Assembly (NCBI GenBank): GCA_019746975.1
Contig: JAIERK010000042.1
Coordinates: forward strand, 48,795-112,794
From: Candidatus Obscuribacterales bacterium
GTDB taxonomy: Bacteria; Cyanobacteriota; Vampirovibrionia; Obscuribacterales; Obscuribacteraceae
DNA: 64,000 bases
Direction of reading: 5' to 3'
The position numbers and the translations under genes were made by a program. Positions 43,741 through 53,007 of this stretch are shown here, piece after piece. The first letter of the stretch is position 1. Each line of letters begins with the position of its first letter. The notes under the pieces are model-generated. The model was not told the DNA's origin, ran no database searches, and was given only the letters and a program-made list of their open reading frames with translations.

Positions 43741-45381
43741 TTATGGATTTGCCGCTTCTTTGTCCATCTGTTCTTTCATCAGGTCTGGTATCGGCACATC
43801 GGTCACCGTAGGAGATCCGGTCTTCGTCATGAGCTTGGCATTCTCCTTCTCCAATGCCGAGATCCGCTCGAATGCGAAATAGCCGACTATCAAGTTGATC
43901 ACAGCAAGACCTACGGCTAGCATGACTCCGATAAGAAGTCCCCTGGATGGACCGGTGCTTTTCGGGGCTACATCGACTTTCTTTTTGGCATCGTTGTTGA
44001 GCTGTTCGAGCTTTGCTTCAAGCGCTTTGATTGTCGGAGACATGTTCTTGCTCATTTGACATCTGAATTCATCCATCTCTTTTTTGAGAGATGTCTTGAA
44101 TTGATCTGTGTGCTCCTCCGACTTCGAATTGAGATCCGTGGTCGCGGAGTTCAGCTTTTTCGTGGCTTCTTCTACTTGCAGCTTGAGCTTCTCTACAGAT
44201 TGTTTTACAGCGAACTCATGGTTATTCAATCCTTCCTTCAACGACTTCTGGTGAGCATTCATCTTCGATGTCACCGTAGTCGTCACGTTCTCAGCGCTTT
44301 TCTTGATCAGTCGCTCAACTTCACTCCTCGAGTATGTGTCATACTTCGCCGCGCCGGAGGACGAGACCGATGATTGCTTTGGTGGCTCGAAAGAGACCTT
44401 CTCTGATGATTGTGCAGGTCTGCCGACCTTTTGCGGTGCATCCTTCCCTGGATGACTTTGGAAGGTCTTGATCTCCCTTCCTTCAGGTTCTTCTGAATCC
44501 TTCTTTTCCGCTTCGATCGCAGGCTCCATTGGTTCACTTGCCATAGCCGCACTAGCAGACGCAAAACCGGCGGCTGCGTCGATTAGATCTGGAGTGAAAT
44601 CGGCGGTCACCTCTTGAGACGGATCGCTGTTTGACACCACTTTGGGGGTTGCGTCCGCTTGCTCCTGCTTTGACGAAGTCCCCTCGGACTTAGCGATATT
44701 CTGGTTGGCATTTGCTTCAGTTGAAGGTTTTTCTTGATTGGCTGAGCCGTCGGAATTGGCTTCATCAGATGGATTTGTAGGCGATTGCTCTGCTGGAGTC
44801 ATGGTTGCGTCCGTGGTGCTCTCTACTCTGGGGATCAATGATGATTGGATCGACTCGCCGGGAAGGGCATTTGCTTTGTCAGATTGCGCTACCAGTGAGA
44901 ATGTTCGTTCCTTGAAGTTGATTCGAATCAGGCTGATTTCGTCGGGTGTAACTCTCAATTCATTTGAGACTTTACTAACCAGATCTGCATCTAAAAATGC
45001 GTGATAAACTGTTTTTACCCTGGTCTTGGTCGATGCTCCTGCTTTTCGCGCGGATGTCGAATTGGCGCCGTGACTCTCGACCGCAGACCAACGGTCTGCC
45101 ATGTATCTGAGAGATAGTGTTTGAGGTCTGGTGTTTCCTCTTATTTCGAAAGTGAAATAAGCTTCGTCGTTTGTGATGTCTGCATATGCCGTGAAGACCT
45201 CATCAGACGAAAACTGTGCCGCGAACGCGAGTGTATCTCTCAGCGTCTTAGTCGAAGCTTCGGAAAGCGAGTACACTCTCAGCTCGTGTTCGTGCTTCGC
45301 CACATCCAACATGTCGAATGGGATGGGGCCGAATCCGGAAATCCACATCAGATCTTCTTCTGAATCTGTCGAATTAGTCAT
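43741..45381 (-). CDS. Coiled-coil protein with C-terminal membrane helix
   Basis: 546 residues. N-terminal part (about 1-175) looks globular (GFGPIPFDMLDVAKHEHE...). The middle (about 175-360) is Ser/Asn/Glu-rich and disordered. Residues about 365-470 form a long coiled coil (KSAENVTTTVTSKM, EATKKLNSATTDLN). One membrane helix (about 487-510, LLIGVMLAVGLAVINLIVGY) is followed by a short coiled tail. No known family. It may scaffold a membrane complex. Confidence 0.68.
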   Translation of the reverse strand: MTNSTDSEEDLMWISGFGPIPFDMLDVAKHEHELRVYSLSEASTKTLRDTLAFAAQFSSDEVFTAYADITNDEAYFTFEIRGNTRPQTLSLRYMADRWSAVESHGANSTSARKAGASTKTRVKTVYHAFLDADLVSKVSNELRVTPDEISLIRINFKERTFSLVAQSDKANALPGESIQSSLIPRVESTTDATMTPAEQSPTNPSDEANSDGSANQEKPSTEANANQNIAKSEGTSSKQEQADATPKVVSNSDPSQEVTADFTPDLIDAAAGFASASAAMASEPMEPAIEAEKKDSEEPEGREIKTFQSHPGKDAPQKVGRPAQSSEKVSFEPPKQSSVSSSGAAKYDTYSRSEVERLIKKSAENVTTTVTSKMNAHQKSLKEGLNNHEFAVKQSVEKLKLQVEEATKKLNSATTDLNSKSEEHTDQFKTSLKKEMDEFRCQMSKNMSPTIKALEAKLEQLNNDAKKKVDVAPKSTGPSRGLLIGVMLAVGLAVINLIVGYFAFERISALEKENAKLMTKTGSPTVTDVPIPDLMKEQMDKEAANP

Positions 45382-45493
45382 GGCGAATCGCTTTGTATGC
45401 GGGCGCGAAGTAAAGTGCAGTCAGCCATACAGACTAACTCATCGCCCATTCTTTGTCATTATAGGATTGAACGCCTGGTTAATACATCTTTTC

Positions 45494-46885
45494 TTAGAAA
45501 GGAAAATCCTTTACCTGTCCCTGACTGTCATCCTTTGTCTGGGGTCCTTCGCCGGGTAAAGGTGGCTTGTTATCGGGGACAGTTTGTGTCCGTGCCGCGG
45601 CCGGTTGCGCAGGTTTGGTACCGGGGGCGGTGGCAATTTGCTCGTACTGGGGAGCTAACGTTTGCCTCGGGAATTGCTTTCTGTAATACTGCAATGCCGC
45701 TTTCGCATCGTCTATGTTCTTGCTTTTCGCGAATGCCTCAGCGATATAGATAAAGTCGACTCGACAGTTGGGACAGCGCCTAAGAGCGTCTTGGAGTGAC
45801 TCTATTGCTGCTTGATAGTTGCCGGCTGAAAGTTGCAACATCCCGGTCTCATGAAGGCTGACGAAATCGCCTGGATTGGCAGCGACGAGCCGATTTGTCT
45901 TGGACAGAGTCTCGTCGACCTTACCGCGTCTTCTATACCCGGCTCTTCTCTTCTCCTTTTTCTTATCATTGATCGCTCTGGCCAGAAGCGCTTCCGGCGA
46001 ATCGCAAACTTCGATTTCAAAGGGGTCATAACGGAAATCATGCTGAGCGGAGAATCCAATTGTCTCCATGCTACGCGGAATGTATCTGGCAGACTGTCTC
46101 TTGAACGCTTTCATCCAGTTCGATGCTGACTCATCGTTGCCTTCGAGGTATGCAATTCGGGCGAGAAGCAAGCACAGATTCGGATAGTCACCCAACTGCA
46201 ATGCCTCTTCCGCTTGCTTTTTCGATTGAGCGAGATCGCCTGCGAGATAATATAGAATTGCGCATCCCTGGTAGGCGAGCTGGGATCTGGGCGCGATGTC
46301 TTTGGCTTCGCGAAACTCTTTCAACGCCGTCTCGAAGTCTCCAGTTCGCATATAGCCGAATCCGAGAAGTGCATGGATTGTCGGTTTACTGTCCGAGCGC
46401 TCCTTCTCGAGCTTGTCCCATAACGTGATTGCCTTGTCGTAGTAACCATTGAGATACTGTGTGAAGGCGGTGGTCAACAAGACCTCATGTTCTGTCGGAT
46501 TGAGACTATAGGCTTTGCGCATCAGGTCGAGGGCTTGTTCGTAGTGTCCTTCCATGTTGAGGCATATACCGAGAAGGTAATGCGGCAGTGGATCGGTCTC
46601 ATCCTCTTCCAGTGCCTGCTTCAGAAGACCCGAGGCGATAGTGACGTGTTTGACCGCTCTGCGCTTGCTGTTACCTTTGAATCGAGTATTTAGAAAATTG
46701 AGTGCAGTCGAGGATAGGCGTTGAGACTTTGCGCGTTTTTCAGTCTTCCAATGCTCAGTCATGGCCGAGGCTGAGTAAGGTATGGCGAGGTCACCGCATA
46801 TGGTGCTTACCACGAGTACGACGGCGGTCAGAACTGTTTTTATCGCGCACTTTCGGCGCCTGGTATTAGCTGAAATCGTTTGCAT
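45494..46885 (-). CDS. Secreted TPR protein
   Basis: 463 residues. Signal peptide (about 15-42: AIKTVLTAVVLVVSTICGDL...). Eight or so TPR units follow (LPHYLLGICLNMEGHYEQALDLM, SKPTIHALLGFGYMRTGDFETAL, QAAIESLQDALRRCPNC), then a Pro/Gln-rich low-complexity tail. Probably periplasmic protein-binding. It starts 113 bases beyond the coiled-coil gene on the same strand. Confidence 0.8.
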   Translation of the reverse strand: MQTISANTRRRKCAIKTVLTAVVLVVSTICGDLAIPYSASAMTEHWKTEKRAKSQRLSSTALNFLNTRFKGNSKRRAVKHVTIASGLLKQALEEDETDPLPHYLLGICLNMEGHYEQALDLMRKAYSLNPTEHEVLLTTAFTQYLNGYYDKAITLWDKLEKERSDSKPTIHALLGFGYMRTGDFETALKEFREAKDIAPRSQLAYQGCAILYYLAGDLAQSKKQAEEALQLGDYPNLCLLLARIAYLEGNDESASNWMKAFKRQSARYIPRSMETIGFSAQHDFRYDPFEIEVCDSPEALLARAINDKKKEKRRAGYRRRGKVDETLSKTNRLVAANPGDFVSLHETGMLQLSAGNYQAAIESLQDALRRCPNCRVDFIYIAEAFAKSKNIDDAKAALQYYRKQFPRQTLAPQYEQIATAPGTKPAQPAAARTQTVPDNKPPLPGEGPQTKDDSQGQVKDFPF

Positions 46886-46959
46886 ACAACCTGTGAGGGG
46901 GAAGCTCTAAAACACGATTGAATCATATGTTATCAGTTTTTCGAAAACCGATCTTCGTG

Positions 46960-47907
46960 CTATAGAACGAAACGAAGCGCTTCCCGATAGATTTTCGTAG
47001 ATGGCACCCCGTGAGATCCAGGAGCCTCGATTAACTTCACCGAAAAGTGTTGGGTTTCCAGCTCCTTTGCCACCTGCTTTTGCAAAGCGGTAGGAACGAT
47101 CGTGTCGTTGGCGGCGGAGACAATCGCGAACTTCGTTGTCGGATTTACTTTATCGATGTTGGCGCTGATGCTCTGTTTCGAGTAAAGAGCGCTTGTCTCA
47201 GGAACTCCGCCAAACGACTCGGTGAGCGCTCTGCGAACATCATTAGATGCTGTAGTCCGATACAGCTCCCCGAGATCTCCGGCGCCTTCGACGCTGACCA
47301 CCCCGGATATGAGCTTCTTTATGTCGTCGGGAGCCAATGCCGAGTAGGTCAAAACCGCCGAACCTCCCATCGAGGTGCCCATCAGAACAATCTTCTCAAA
47401 AGGATAGGCCTGCATCAGCTCGCGGATGTTTTGGGTGGCATCGGCGCATGCCGCCTCATTGCACCAGGAAATCTTCTGGCGATAGCTCAGTGATGCGAGC
47501 ACATACTGCCTGCCCTCAGCGGCAACCAGATGAGCGATTGAGGACGATGTCGGTAACATGAAAGGCTCGTTGACATCGCCTCCCATACAGTGAAAGTAAA
47601 CTATGAGAACGAATTTGTCGCCCGGTGCGACCGCTCGAGGTGGAACAAGCAGGTAGGCATCCGGCTTAGAATCGAGATGACTGACGAAATCTCGGCGTTG
47701 AATAAGGTCCGGCTGTTCGCCATTGGGCGTCGTCGCTTTTGCCGAAATTACCGACTGTTTGAGCGCCTGATTCTCCGCGTTGAGGCCCTTGATGCGTCGA
47801 TGCGCGTGCAATAGAAAGAACAGACCGACGATCGCAAGTGCGTTGAGCAGAAGCGAGACTATCAGTGCTATTACCAGTGTGCGCTGCTTTACCTGAACTT
47901 TAGCCAC
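46960..47907 (-). CDS. Membrane-anchored alpha/beta hydrolase
   Basis: 315 residues. An N-terminal membrane helix (about 10-35, LVIALIVSLLLNALAIVGLFFLL), then an alpha/beta-hydrolase domain. It has the oxyanion region FVLIVYFHCMGGD and the nucleophile elbow GTSMGGSAVLTY (Ser), with a probable Asp near AANDTIVP and His in APGSHGVPS. This fits an esterase or lipase facing outside. GTG start. The gene is divergent from the TPR gene at 48115. Confidence 0.85.
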   Translation of the reverse strand: MAKVQVKQRTLVIALIVSLLLNALAIVGLFFLLHAHRRIKGLNAENQALKQSVISAKATTPNGEQPDLIQRRDFVSHLDSKPDAYLLVPPRAVAPGDKFVLIVYFHCMGGDVNEPFMLPTSSSIAHLVAAEGRQYVLASLSYRQKISWCNEAACADATQNIRELMQAYPFEKIVLMGTSMGGSAVLTYSALAPDDIKKLISGVVSVEGAGDLGELYRTTASNDVRRALTESFGGVPETSALYSKQSISANIDKVNPTTKFAIVSAANDTIVPTALQKQVAKELETQHFSVKLIEAPGSHGVPSTKIYREALRFVL

Positions 47908-48114
47908 GATCGTTGTATATTTCCTTCCAAAATTTTAGTTGTATCAAAGACTTTGACGGAGGCTCCGGAAGGCAAGCTCGATTTTATCAGTCGGAAGGCA
48001 GTTTTATTGGTCCCTTCCGCGTTGTGAAACGAGCCCTGTTACCGACTCGTCACAAGTTTGACGCCGTCGGCATGACGATGTGGTAAGAAATCAGTATATG
48101 AAATTCTGGAGGAA

Positions 48115-48798
48115 ATGTTCACAAGTCCTATGGGTCGGCGAATACATTCTGTACTGGTAGTGTCAATCGCAATCATCGGTTTCGGCTTTCGTGCTGAGGC
48201 CCAGGCTCCTGACGTCAGGGAGAGGGCCAAGGCGCTAAATGTCGAGGCTATCAAGATGCAATCTGAAGGCAAGCCTAACGAGGCGGTTAGCCTCTACAAG
48301 AAAGCGATAGAGCTTTATCCGCAAGGCGGCGCTTATCACAACAATCTTGCCGTTGTTCTAAGGGATCTCAATCGATTAGAGGAAGCGGAAGGCGAAGCGC
48401 GAACGGCGCTGAGGCTGAAGCCGGATCGGGCAGATTACTACTTCAATCTCGGCTTGATTCTAAGCGGTCTGAAAAAGTACGACGAAGCAGAAAAAATCTT
48501 CAATCGTGCAATCGATCGGGATGCCAATGATGTGGAATCTCGCTACAGGCTGGCCGAAGTGATGGCTCGCAAGTCGCAGTTTGCAGAAGCGGAGATGCAG
48601 ATCAAGATGGCGCTGCTGCTGAAACCTAATGAACCGAGGTATCACCAATTACTTGCCGATATAAGCATGCAGCAAGATAAGCGTGAAGACGCCCTTTTCG
48701 AATACAAAAAAGTTGTAGAACTCACCCCTGACGGAAATGTGAATGGATCCGTCCTGTCGCGGATAGAATACTTGAAACAGGCATTGAACAGCCGATAA
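48115..48798 (+). CDS. TPR protein with signal peptide
   Basis: 227 residues. Signal peptide (RRIHSVLVVSIAIIGFGFRAEAQ). About five TPR units (QGGAYHNNLAVVLRDLNRLEEAE, DRADYYFNLGLILSGLKKYDEAE, EPRYHQLLADISMQQDKREDAL). The start is ambiguous: the GGAGG is only 2 bases before ATG 48115 and 17 before ATG 48130. Its stop is 32 bases before the permease start; probably co-transcribed. Confidence 0.8.
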   Translation: MFTSPMGRRIHSVLVVSIAIIGFGFRAEAQAPDVRERAKALNVEAIKMQSEGKPNEAVSLYKKAIELYPQGGAYHNNLAVVLRDLNRLEEAEGEARTALRLKPDRADYYFNLGLILSGLKKYDEAEKIFNRAIDRDANDVESRYRLAEVMARKSQFAEAEMQIKMALLLKPNEPRYHQLLADISMQQDKREDALFEYKKVVELTPDGNVNGSVLSRIEYLKQALNSR

Positions 48799-48830
48799 GA
48801 TTGTCGCGACGAGGAGGGTGCGTCCGGTCC

Positions 48831-50081
48831 ATGAAAAGCAATACCCCTCATGATGGCGATGAGTCTGCGCGCCTGGGCATCATCCAGCGGCGTATGGTAG
48901 TGGTTGCGCTTGGATTGTTCATCGCCTTTCTGACGGTGCAGGTCGCGCAAATTTTTTCGGACATCTTGCGCATTTTGTCTATTGCCATCTTCGTCTGTTA
49001 TACAGTTGTCAGTCTTGTTGATTGGCTCGAACACGTCACGAAATCAAGAATTTTTGCGGTGCTCGCTGTATATGCTTTCGGTGCTGTGGTCACCGTAATT
49101 AGTGTCATTATCGTGATACCGATATTGGTGTACCAGATATCATCCCTGGTGCAATCGACATTCGATCAAATCCCGACTTTCCTGGAGTGGTCAACAAAAA
49201 TTCTCACTCCATTGGAAGTGAAATTGAATCACGCCCACATCTATATGAAGCCGAGCGATATGCTTGCCAACTTCGCTGCCGCCGCGCCAAAGCCTGATGC
49301 CGGACTGATTGTGCAACATGTTACCAATGTTGCTATGTCCACGATGACGTGGTTCTTCTACGCGATGAGCGTCTTGATTTTGTCCTTCTATTTTTTGCTG
49401 GATGGCGGGCGAATGTCCAGGGCGATCGTCGACGTATTCCCTGACACGCTCAAGTCAAGGATGATGTCATTCGTTCGGGAAACTGACAAAACCTTGCACA
49501 GTTTTTTCAAAGGGCAGATCGTGCTGGGGCTTTTGTTTGGTGCCTTTATGGTGGCAGTTTATTGGGCACTCGGCGTGCCATATGCTCTGGCACTCGGCAT
49601 CATACTTGGAATGTGGGAGGTAGTGCCGGTCATCGGGCCGACGCTCGGATTCGCTCCTACAGTCCTTGCGGTCCTCGTACACGGCATTGATCATGTCCCG
49701 GCATCACGATTCGTGCAGTTATTGATCGTGGTTGCGGTGTTCGCTATCCTGCAGTGGCTCAAAGACAACATCGTAGCGCCGAAATACATCGGCAACGTCA
49801 TTGGTCTTCACCCGGTGATAATCTTCATCGCTATCATGATTGGTGCTCGACTCGATGGGATGCTGGGAATTATTGTTTCTTTGCCGGTGGCATGTATGAT
49901 CAACGTCTTTGTAAAACATCTTAAGAACCCGGAATTGCAGGAGCCAGTCGCTGTTGCAGCGGGTCTCTCATCTCCAATTGATGGCATGCTAGGAGATTTT
50001 GATCAGAGTCCTGGTGTTCAAGTGCGAGCCATGGATGTGTCTGTGACCGCTGCCATCAGCCAGGAAGAGTCACTGGATTGA
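48831..50081 (+). CDS. AI-2E family transporter (PerM-like permease)
   Basis: About 416 residues from ATG 48831 (GGAGGG upstream; the frame starts at 48801). Eight or so membrane helices in the UPF0118/AI-2E pattern: VVALGLFIAFLTVQVAQI, FAVLAVYAFGAVVTVISVI, then a periplasmic region (about 110-180) and GVPYALALGIILGMWEVVPVIG plus VIFIAIMIGARLDGMLGII at the C terminus. Family members export quorum signals, peptides or ions; the substrate here is unknown. Confidence 0.9.
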   Translation: MKSNTPHDGDESARLGIIQRRMVVVALGLFIAFLTVQVAQIFSDILRILSIAIFVCYTVVSLVDWLEHVTKSRIFAVLAVYAFGAVVTVISVIIVIPILVYQISSLVQSTFDQIPTFLEWSTKILTPLEVKLNHAHIYMKPSDMLANFAAAAPKPDAGLIVQHVTNVAMSTMTWFFYAMSVLILSFYFLLDGGRMSRAIVDVFPDTLKSRMMSFVRETDKTLHSFFKGQIVLGLLFGAFMVAVYWALGVPYALALGIILGMWEVVPVIGPTLGFAPTVLAVLVHGIDHVPASRFVQLLIVVAVFAILQWLKDNIVAPKYIGNVIGLHPVIIFIAIMIGARLDGMLGIIVSLPVACMINVFVKHLKNPELQEPVAVAAGLSSPIDGMLGDFDQSPGVQVRAMDVSVTAAISQEESLD

Positions 50082-50125
50082 TCTTTGAAATCAATCCAGA
50101 TCGATTGTCGGTCTGATAATTGAGA

Positions 50126-50431
50126 CTACTTGCCCTTTGAAGCTGCCGCCTCACGAGCTTTCTGCTTTTGTTGCTCGGCAAGTGCCTTGTCAAGCTGGGC
50201 TTGGGTCGGTACAGCCGGAATGCCGGGCAAAGCCTTGGCGGGATTGCCGGAAGGAAGTTTGGGCAGTGAGTTTTGCTGACCAAAGCTGTCTTGCAACGAT
50301 CTTGCAATCAGAGATTGCAGAAAAATACCGAAGACGACCATAACGCCAAGCGCAATAAGTAGTAAGCGAGTGTTCTGTGACATATGGCTTTTTACCCGAC
50401 CGACGAACTCTGAGATTTGATTATAGTCCAT
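50126..50431 (-). CDS. Small single-helix membrane protein
   Basis: About 101 residues from ATG 50431 (an inner ATG at 50383 gives 85). One membrane helix (about 25-43, LLLIALGVMVVFGIFLQSL), then a Pro-rich linker (LPKLPSGNPAKALPGIPAVP) and a charged helix (LDKALAEQQKQKAREAAAS). It is on the opposite strand to its neighbours, just upstream of the MoxR gene. Beyond 50431 the same frame overlaps the MoxR gene and is spurious. Confidence 0.5.
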   Translation of the reverse strand: MDYNQISEFVGRVKSHMSQNTRLLLIALGVMVVFGIFLQSLIARSLQDSFGQQNSLPKLPSGNPAKALPGIPAVPTQAQLDKALAEQQKQKAREAAASKGK

Positions 50432-50540
50432 TAGAATTTTTCTGGGGAAGCCCCATTTATCAATTAGCATCGCTACTATGTTTAAATCAAGAATGGCTTT
50501 GGGTATGAAAAGCCAGTACAGCAGTAATTCGGAGGTTGTT

Positions 50541-51500
50541 GTGACCAAACCACAGACCGCGGCAAACCCGGCGATTTTGCAGCTCGCGCCAAAGGCGAAG
50601 CTACTTGTTGATAACATGGGACAAGCTCTAGTCGGACAAGTGAGACCCTGTAAGCTGGCAGTCATAGCGGTCTTGGCAGGCGGACATTGCATCCTTGAAG
50701 ACGTCCCTGGTGTAGGAAAGACGCTTCTGGCGAAAAGCCTTGCACGCTCTATTCAAGCCGATTTTAAGAGAATTCAAGCGACACCCGATTTATTGCCGTC
50801 CGATATATCGGGCGTCAACATTTTCGATCAACGCGAAGCCTCCTTTCACTTCCTGCCTGGGCCGATTTTCACCAACATCCTGCTGATGGATGAAATCAAC
50901 CGGGCCACACCTCGTACACAATCGAGTTTGTTGGAAGCGATGGAAGAAAGACAGGTCACCACCGACGGTACCACTCGCGAAATCAACGGTCTGTTTTTCG
51001 TGATCGCCACGCAGAACCCAATCGAGCACCACGGGACATTCCCTCTTCCGGAAGCGCAGCTCGATCGTTTCATGATCTCGCTATCGCTCGGCTACCCGGA
51101 CCCGGCACAAGAAGCGGAAATCGTTCGGAAGTCTATGAAAGACAAAGCCTTCGTTGTTCAACCTGTTCTCACGACGAAAGAGATAGAGGAGATGCAGACT
51201 GCGATAAGAACAGTATTTGTTCACGATAAAATCGTCGATTACATTGTTCAGATTGTTGCGGCCACGAGAAATCATCCATCGGTAGTTCTCGGAGTCAGCC
51301 CTCGCGGAAGCCAACTGCTCGTCAAGGCGAGCCAGGCGTGTGCATTTCTCGAAGGTCGTGAATATGTCACTCCGGAAGATGTTAAGATGCTTGCTCCGCA
51401 TGTCTTTGGACATCGCGTCGTGCCGAAGGTAAAGTCCAGCAAAATATGTCATAGTGACATAATTAAGAAAGTTCTAGAACACGTGCCAGTACCAGCCTGA
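50541..51500 (+). CDS. MoxR-family AAA+ ATPase
   Basis: 319 residues from GTG 50541, chosen because a consensus GGAGG lies 6 bases before it (the frame opens at 50478). Walker A DVPGVGKTLLAKSLA, Walker B ILLMDEINRA, sensor 1 FFVIATQNPIEHHGTFPLPEAQLDRF, and the lid domain at the end (ISPRGSQLLVKASQACAF). MoxR ATPases act as chaperones for metal-centre or complex assembly. It is the first gene of the MoxR-DUF58-transglutaminase operon. Confidence 0.95.
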   Translation: MTKPQTAANPAILQLAPKAKLLVDNMGQALVGQVRPCKLAVIAVLAGGHCILEDVPGVGKTLLAKSLARSIQADFKRIQATPDLLPSDISGVNIFDQREASFHFLPGPIFTNILLMDEINRATPRTQSSLLEAMEERQVTTDGTTREINGLFFVIATQNPIEHHGTFPLPEAQLDRFMISLSLGYPDPAQEAEIVRKSMKDKAFVVQPVLTTKEIEEMQTAIRTVFVHDKIVDYIVQIVAATRNHPSVVLGVSPRGSQLLVKASQACAFLEGREYVTPEDVKMLAPHVFGHRVVPKVKSSKICHSDIIKKVLEHVPVPA

Positions 51501-51519
51501 ACCTCCGCCCACGCAGCGT

Positions 51520-53007
51520 ATGAACCGACTCAGAAAAAAGGCGCAAGCCCAGGATAACGACGCGTTTAAACCGTCCCAGCCCGTCGCCGGACTGGAGGAC
51601 GAGAATCTTCCCGTCGTGTCCGACAAACAAAAAAGAGTTGTTCAAGTCCCCATAGGATTCATGGGGCTTCGACTTTATATGGAGTTCCGTTTCATCGGGA
51701 TGATCGGGATTGCATTCGTGGTCTACGTCTTCGGTGCCCTGGTCGCCAACGAGTGGACCTATTTGATGGCTTCCGGCTTTGTTTGCGCTGCTCTCACTGG
51801 TGCATTGATACCAATGCTCATCTTGCTGGACTTGAAAGGCGAATCTTCCCTTCCTGGCGAAGTTCTGTCGTCGGAAGGCACGATCGTCGTGGTCAAGCTC
51901 AAAAGACGCAACGCTCTCGGTCCTTTGTCTTGGCTGCTTCCAGCAAAATGGATCCGGCTAACAGTTGATGTGGTACGTCGGGGACGAGACGGCAAGACCT
52001 TCGAGAAAGTCTTTCCTCCAGAGCCTGTACTGATTGAAAGCGTCGAAGACGAACAATGGTTCGAATTTCCAACGCCTAAGTTGAGGCGTGGAGTTTATGT
52101 GATAAGAGGTCTTGAGGTTTCTACTTGCTTCCCTCTAGGGATAGTCTGGTGGTCACGCACCCTATCCGTCAGAGAGAATAAAAAGGAAGTTTCGATTACC
52201 GTCTATCCAAAAAACTATGCGATGTCTGGACATTTCATGGAGCAGCTCAGAGGGGTGGCCTCGACAATGGGATTGGCTACTCATGCGAGTACGATAACGC
52301 ACCAATCGACAAGCTTTCGAAGCGTGCGAGAGTTCAAGAGCGGCGATAGTTTGCGACATGTCCACTGGCCATCCGTCGCTCGTCGAGGCGTGATGCTCGT
52401 TCGGGAGTTCGACCAGGAAACAATTCCGGTATTCGATCTGCTATTGAACCTGCGCTTGAATTGGAAATCGCAAGAGCAGTTCGAACTGGCTGTATGCGCA
52501 GCGATGTCGCTCTGCCACCTCGGCTATAGCCAGGGGCAGTTGCCGAGTTTGCTTCTCAATCCGCCAATCGAATCGAAGGAAATGGAATCCCTTATGTACG
52601 ACCTGCCGGAGAACATAAATCAGGGTGTTCATTTATATTCAGAGATTTTGGCGCGGGTTGAACCGATGTCTATGAAAGGTGTTCGCGATGATGAAACCGA
52701 CGTGCTCGATTTCAGTGTCGTCGAAAAGGATGTCCTGACACTCTTGCCTGATTCTGACTCGGTCATGAAGTACCACCCCGAGACAGGCGACATGGTCTGT
52801 TATCCGATAGAATTGGTCATTATTCCGTTGGGTTGGGATTTCGACGAGGACGCTTACGGAGAAGGCGGCGGCGCCAAGGGGATGTCGTTTGCGACTGTCA
52901 GAAAGACGAAGGCTCGTTCGCAGGAAGATGTTAAGCGCGCATTAGGACCGACTTCCGGCGAAGTGGTCGGACGAATAGAATGGGAGAAGGACCTGGAGGC
53001 GCTATGA
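51520..53007 (+). CDS. DUF58 domain protein
   Basis: 495 residues. Two membrane helices (about 68-100, FIGMIGIAFVVYVFGALVA). A beta-rich domain follows. The DUF58 signature FRSVREFKSGDSLRHVHWPSVARR lies near 267, with the RREFDQE part after it, and a vWA-like C-terminal half. It begins 19 bases after the MoxR gene and its stop overlaps the transglutaminase start as ATGA (53004-53007). This trio is widespread, but its role is poorly defined. Confidence 0.93.
   Translation: MNRLRKKAQAQDNDAFKPSQPVAGLEDENLPVVSDKQKRVVQVPIGFMGLRLYMEFRFIGMIGIAFVVYVFGALVANEWTYLMASGFVCAALTGALIPMLILLDLKGESSLPGEVLSSEGTIVVVKLKRRNALGPLSWLLPAKWIRLTVDVVRRGRDGKTFEKVFPPEPVLIESVEDEQWFEFPTPKLRRGVYVIRGLEVSTCFPLGIVWWSRTLSVRENKKEVSITVYPKNYAMSGHFMEQLRGVASTMGLATHASTITHQSTSFRSVREFKSGDSLRHVHWPSVARRGVMLVREFDQETIPVFDLLLNLRLNWKSQEQFELAVCAAMSLCHLGYSQGQLPSLLLNPPIESKEMESLMYDLPENINQGVHLYSEILARVEPMSMKGVRDDETDVLDFSVVEKDVLTLLPDSDSVMKYHPETGDMVCYPIELVIIPLGWDFDEDAYGEGGGAKGMSFATVRKTKARSQEDVKRALGPTSGEVVGRIEWEKDLEAL

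Noticed and set aside
50432..50692. Upstream extension of the minus-strand membrane protein
   Set aside because: This part overlaps the MoxR leader and coding start; coding signal clearly belongs to the MoxR gene on the plus strand.
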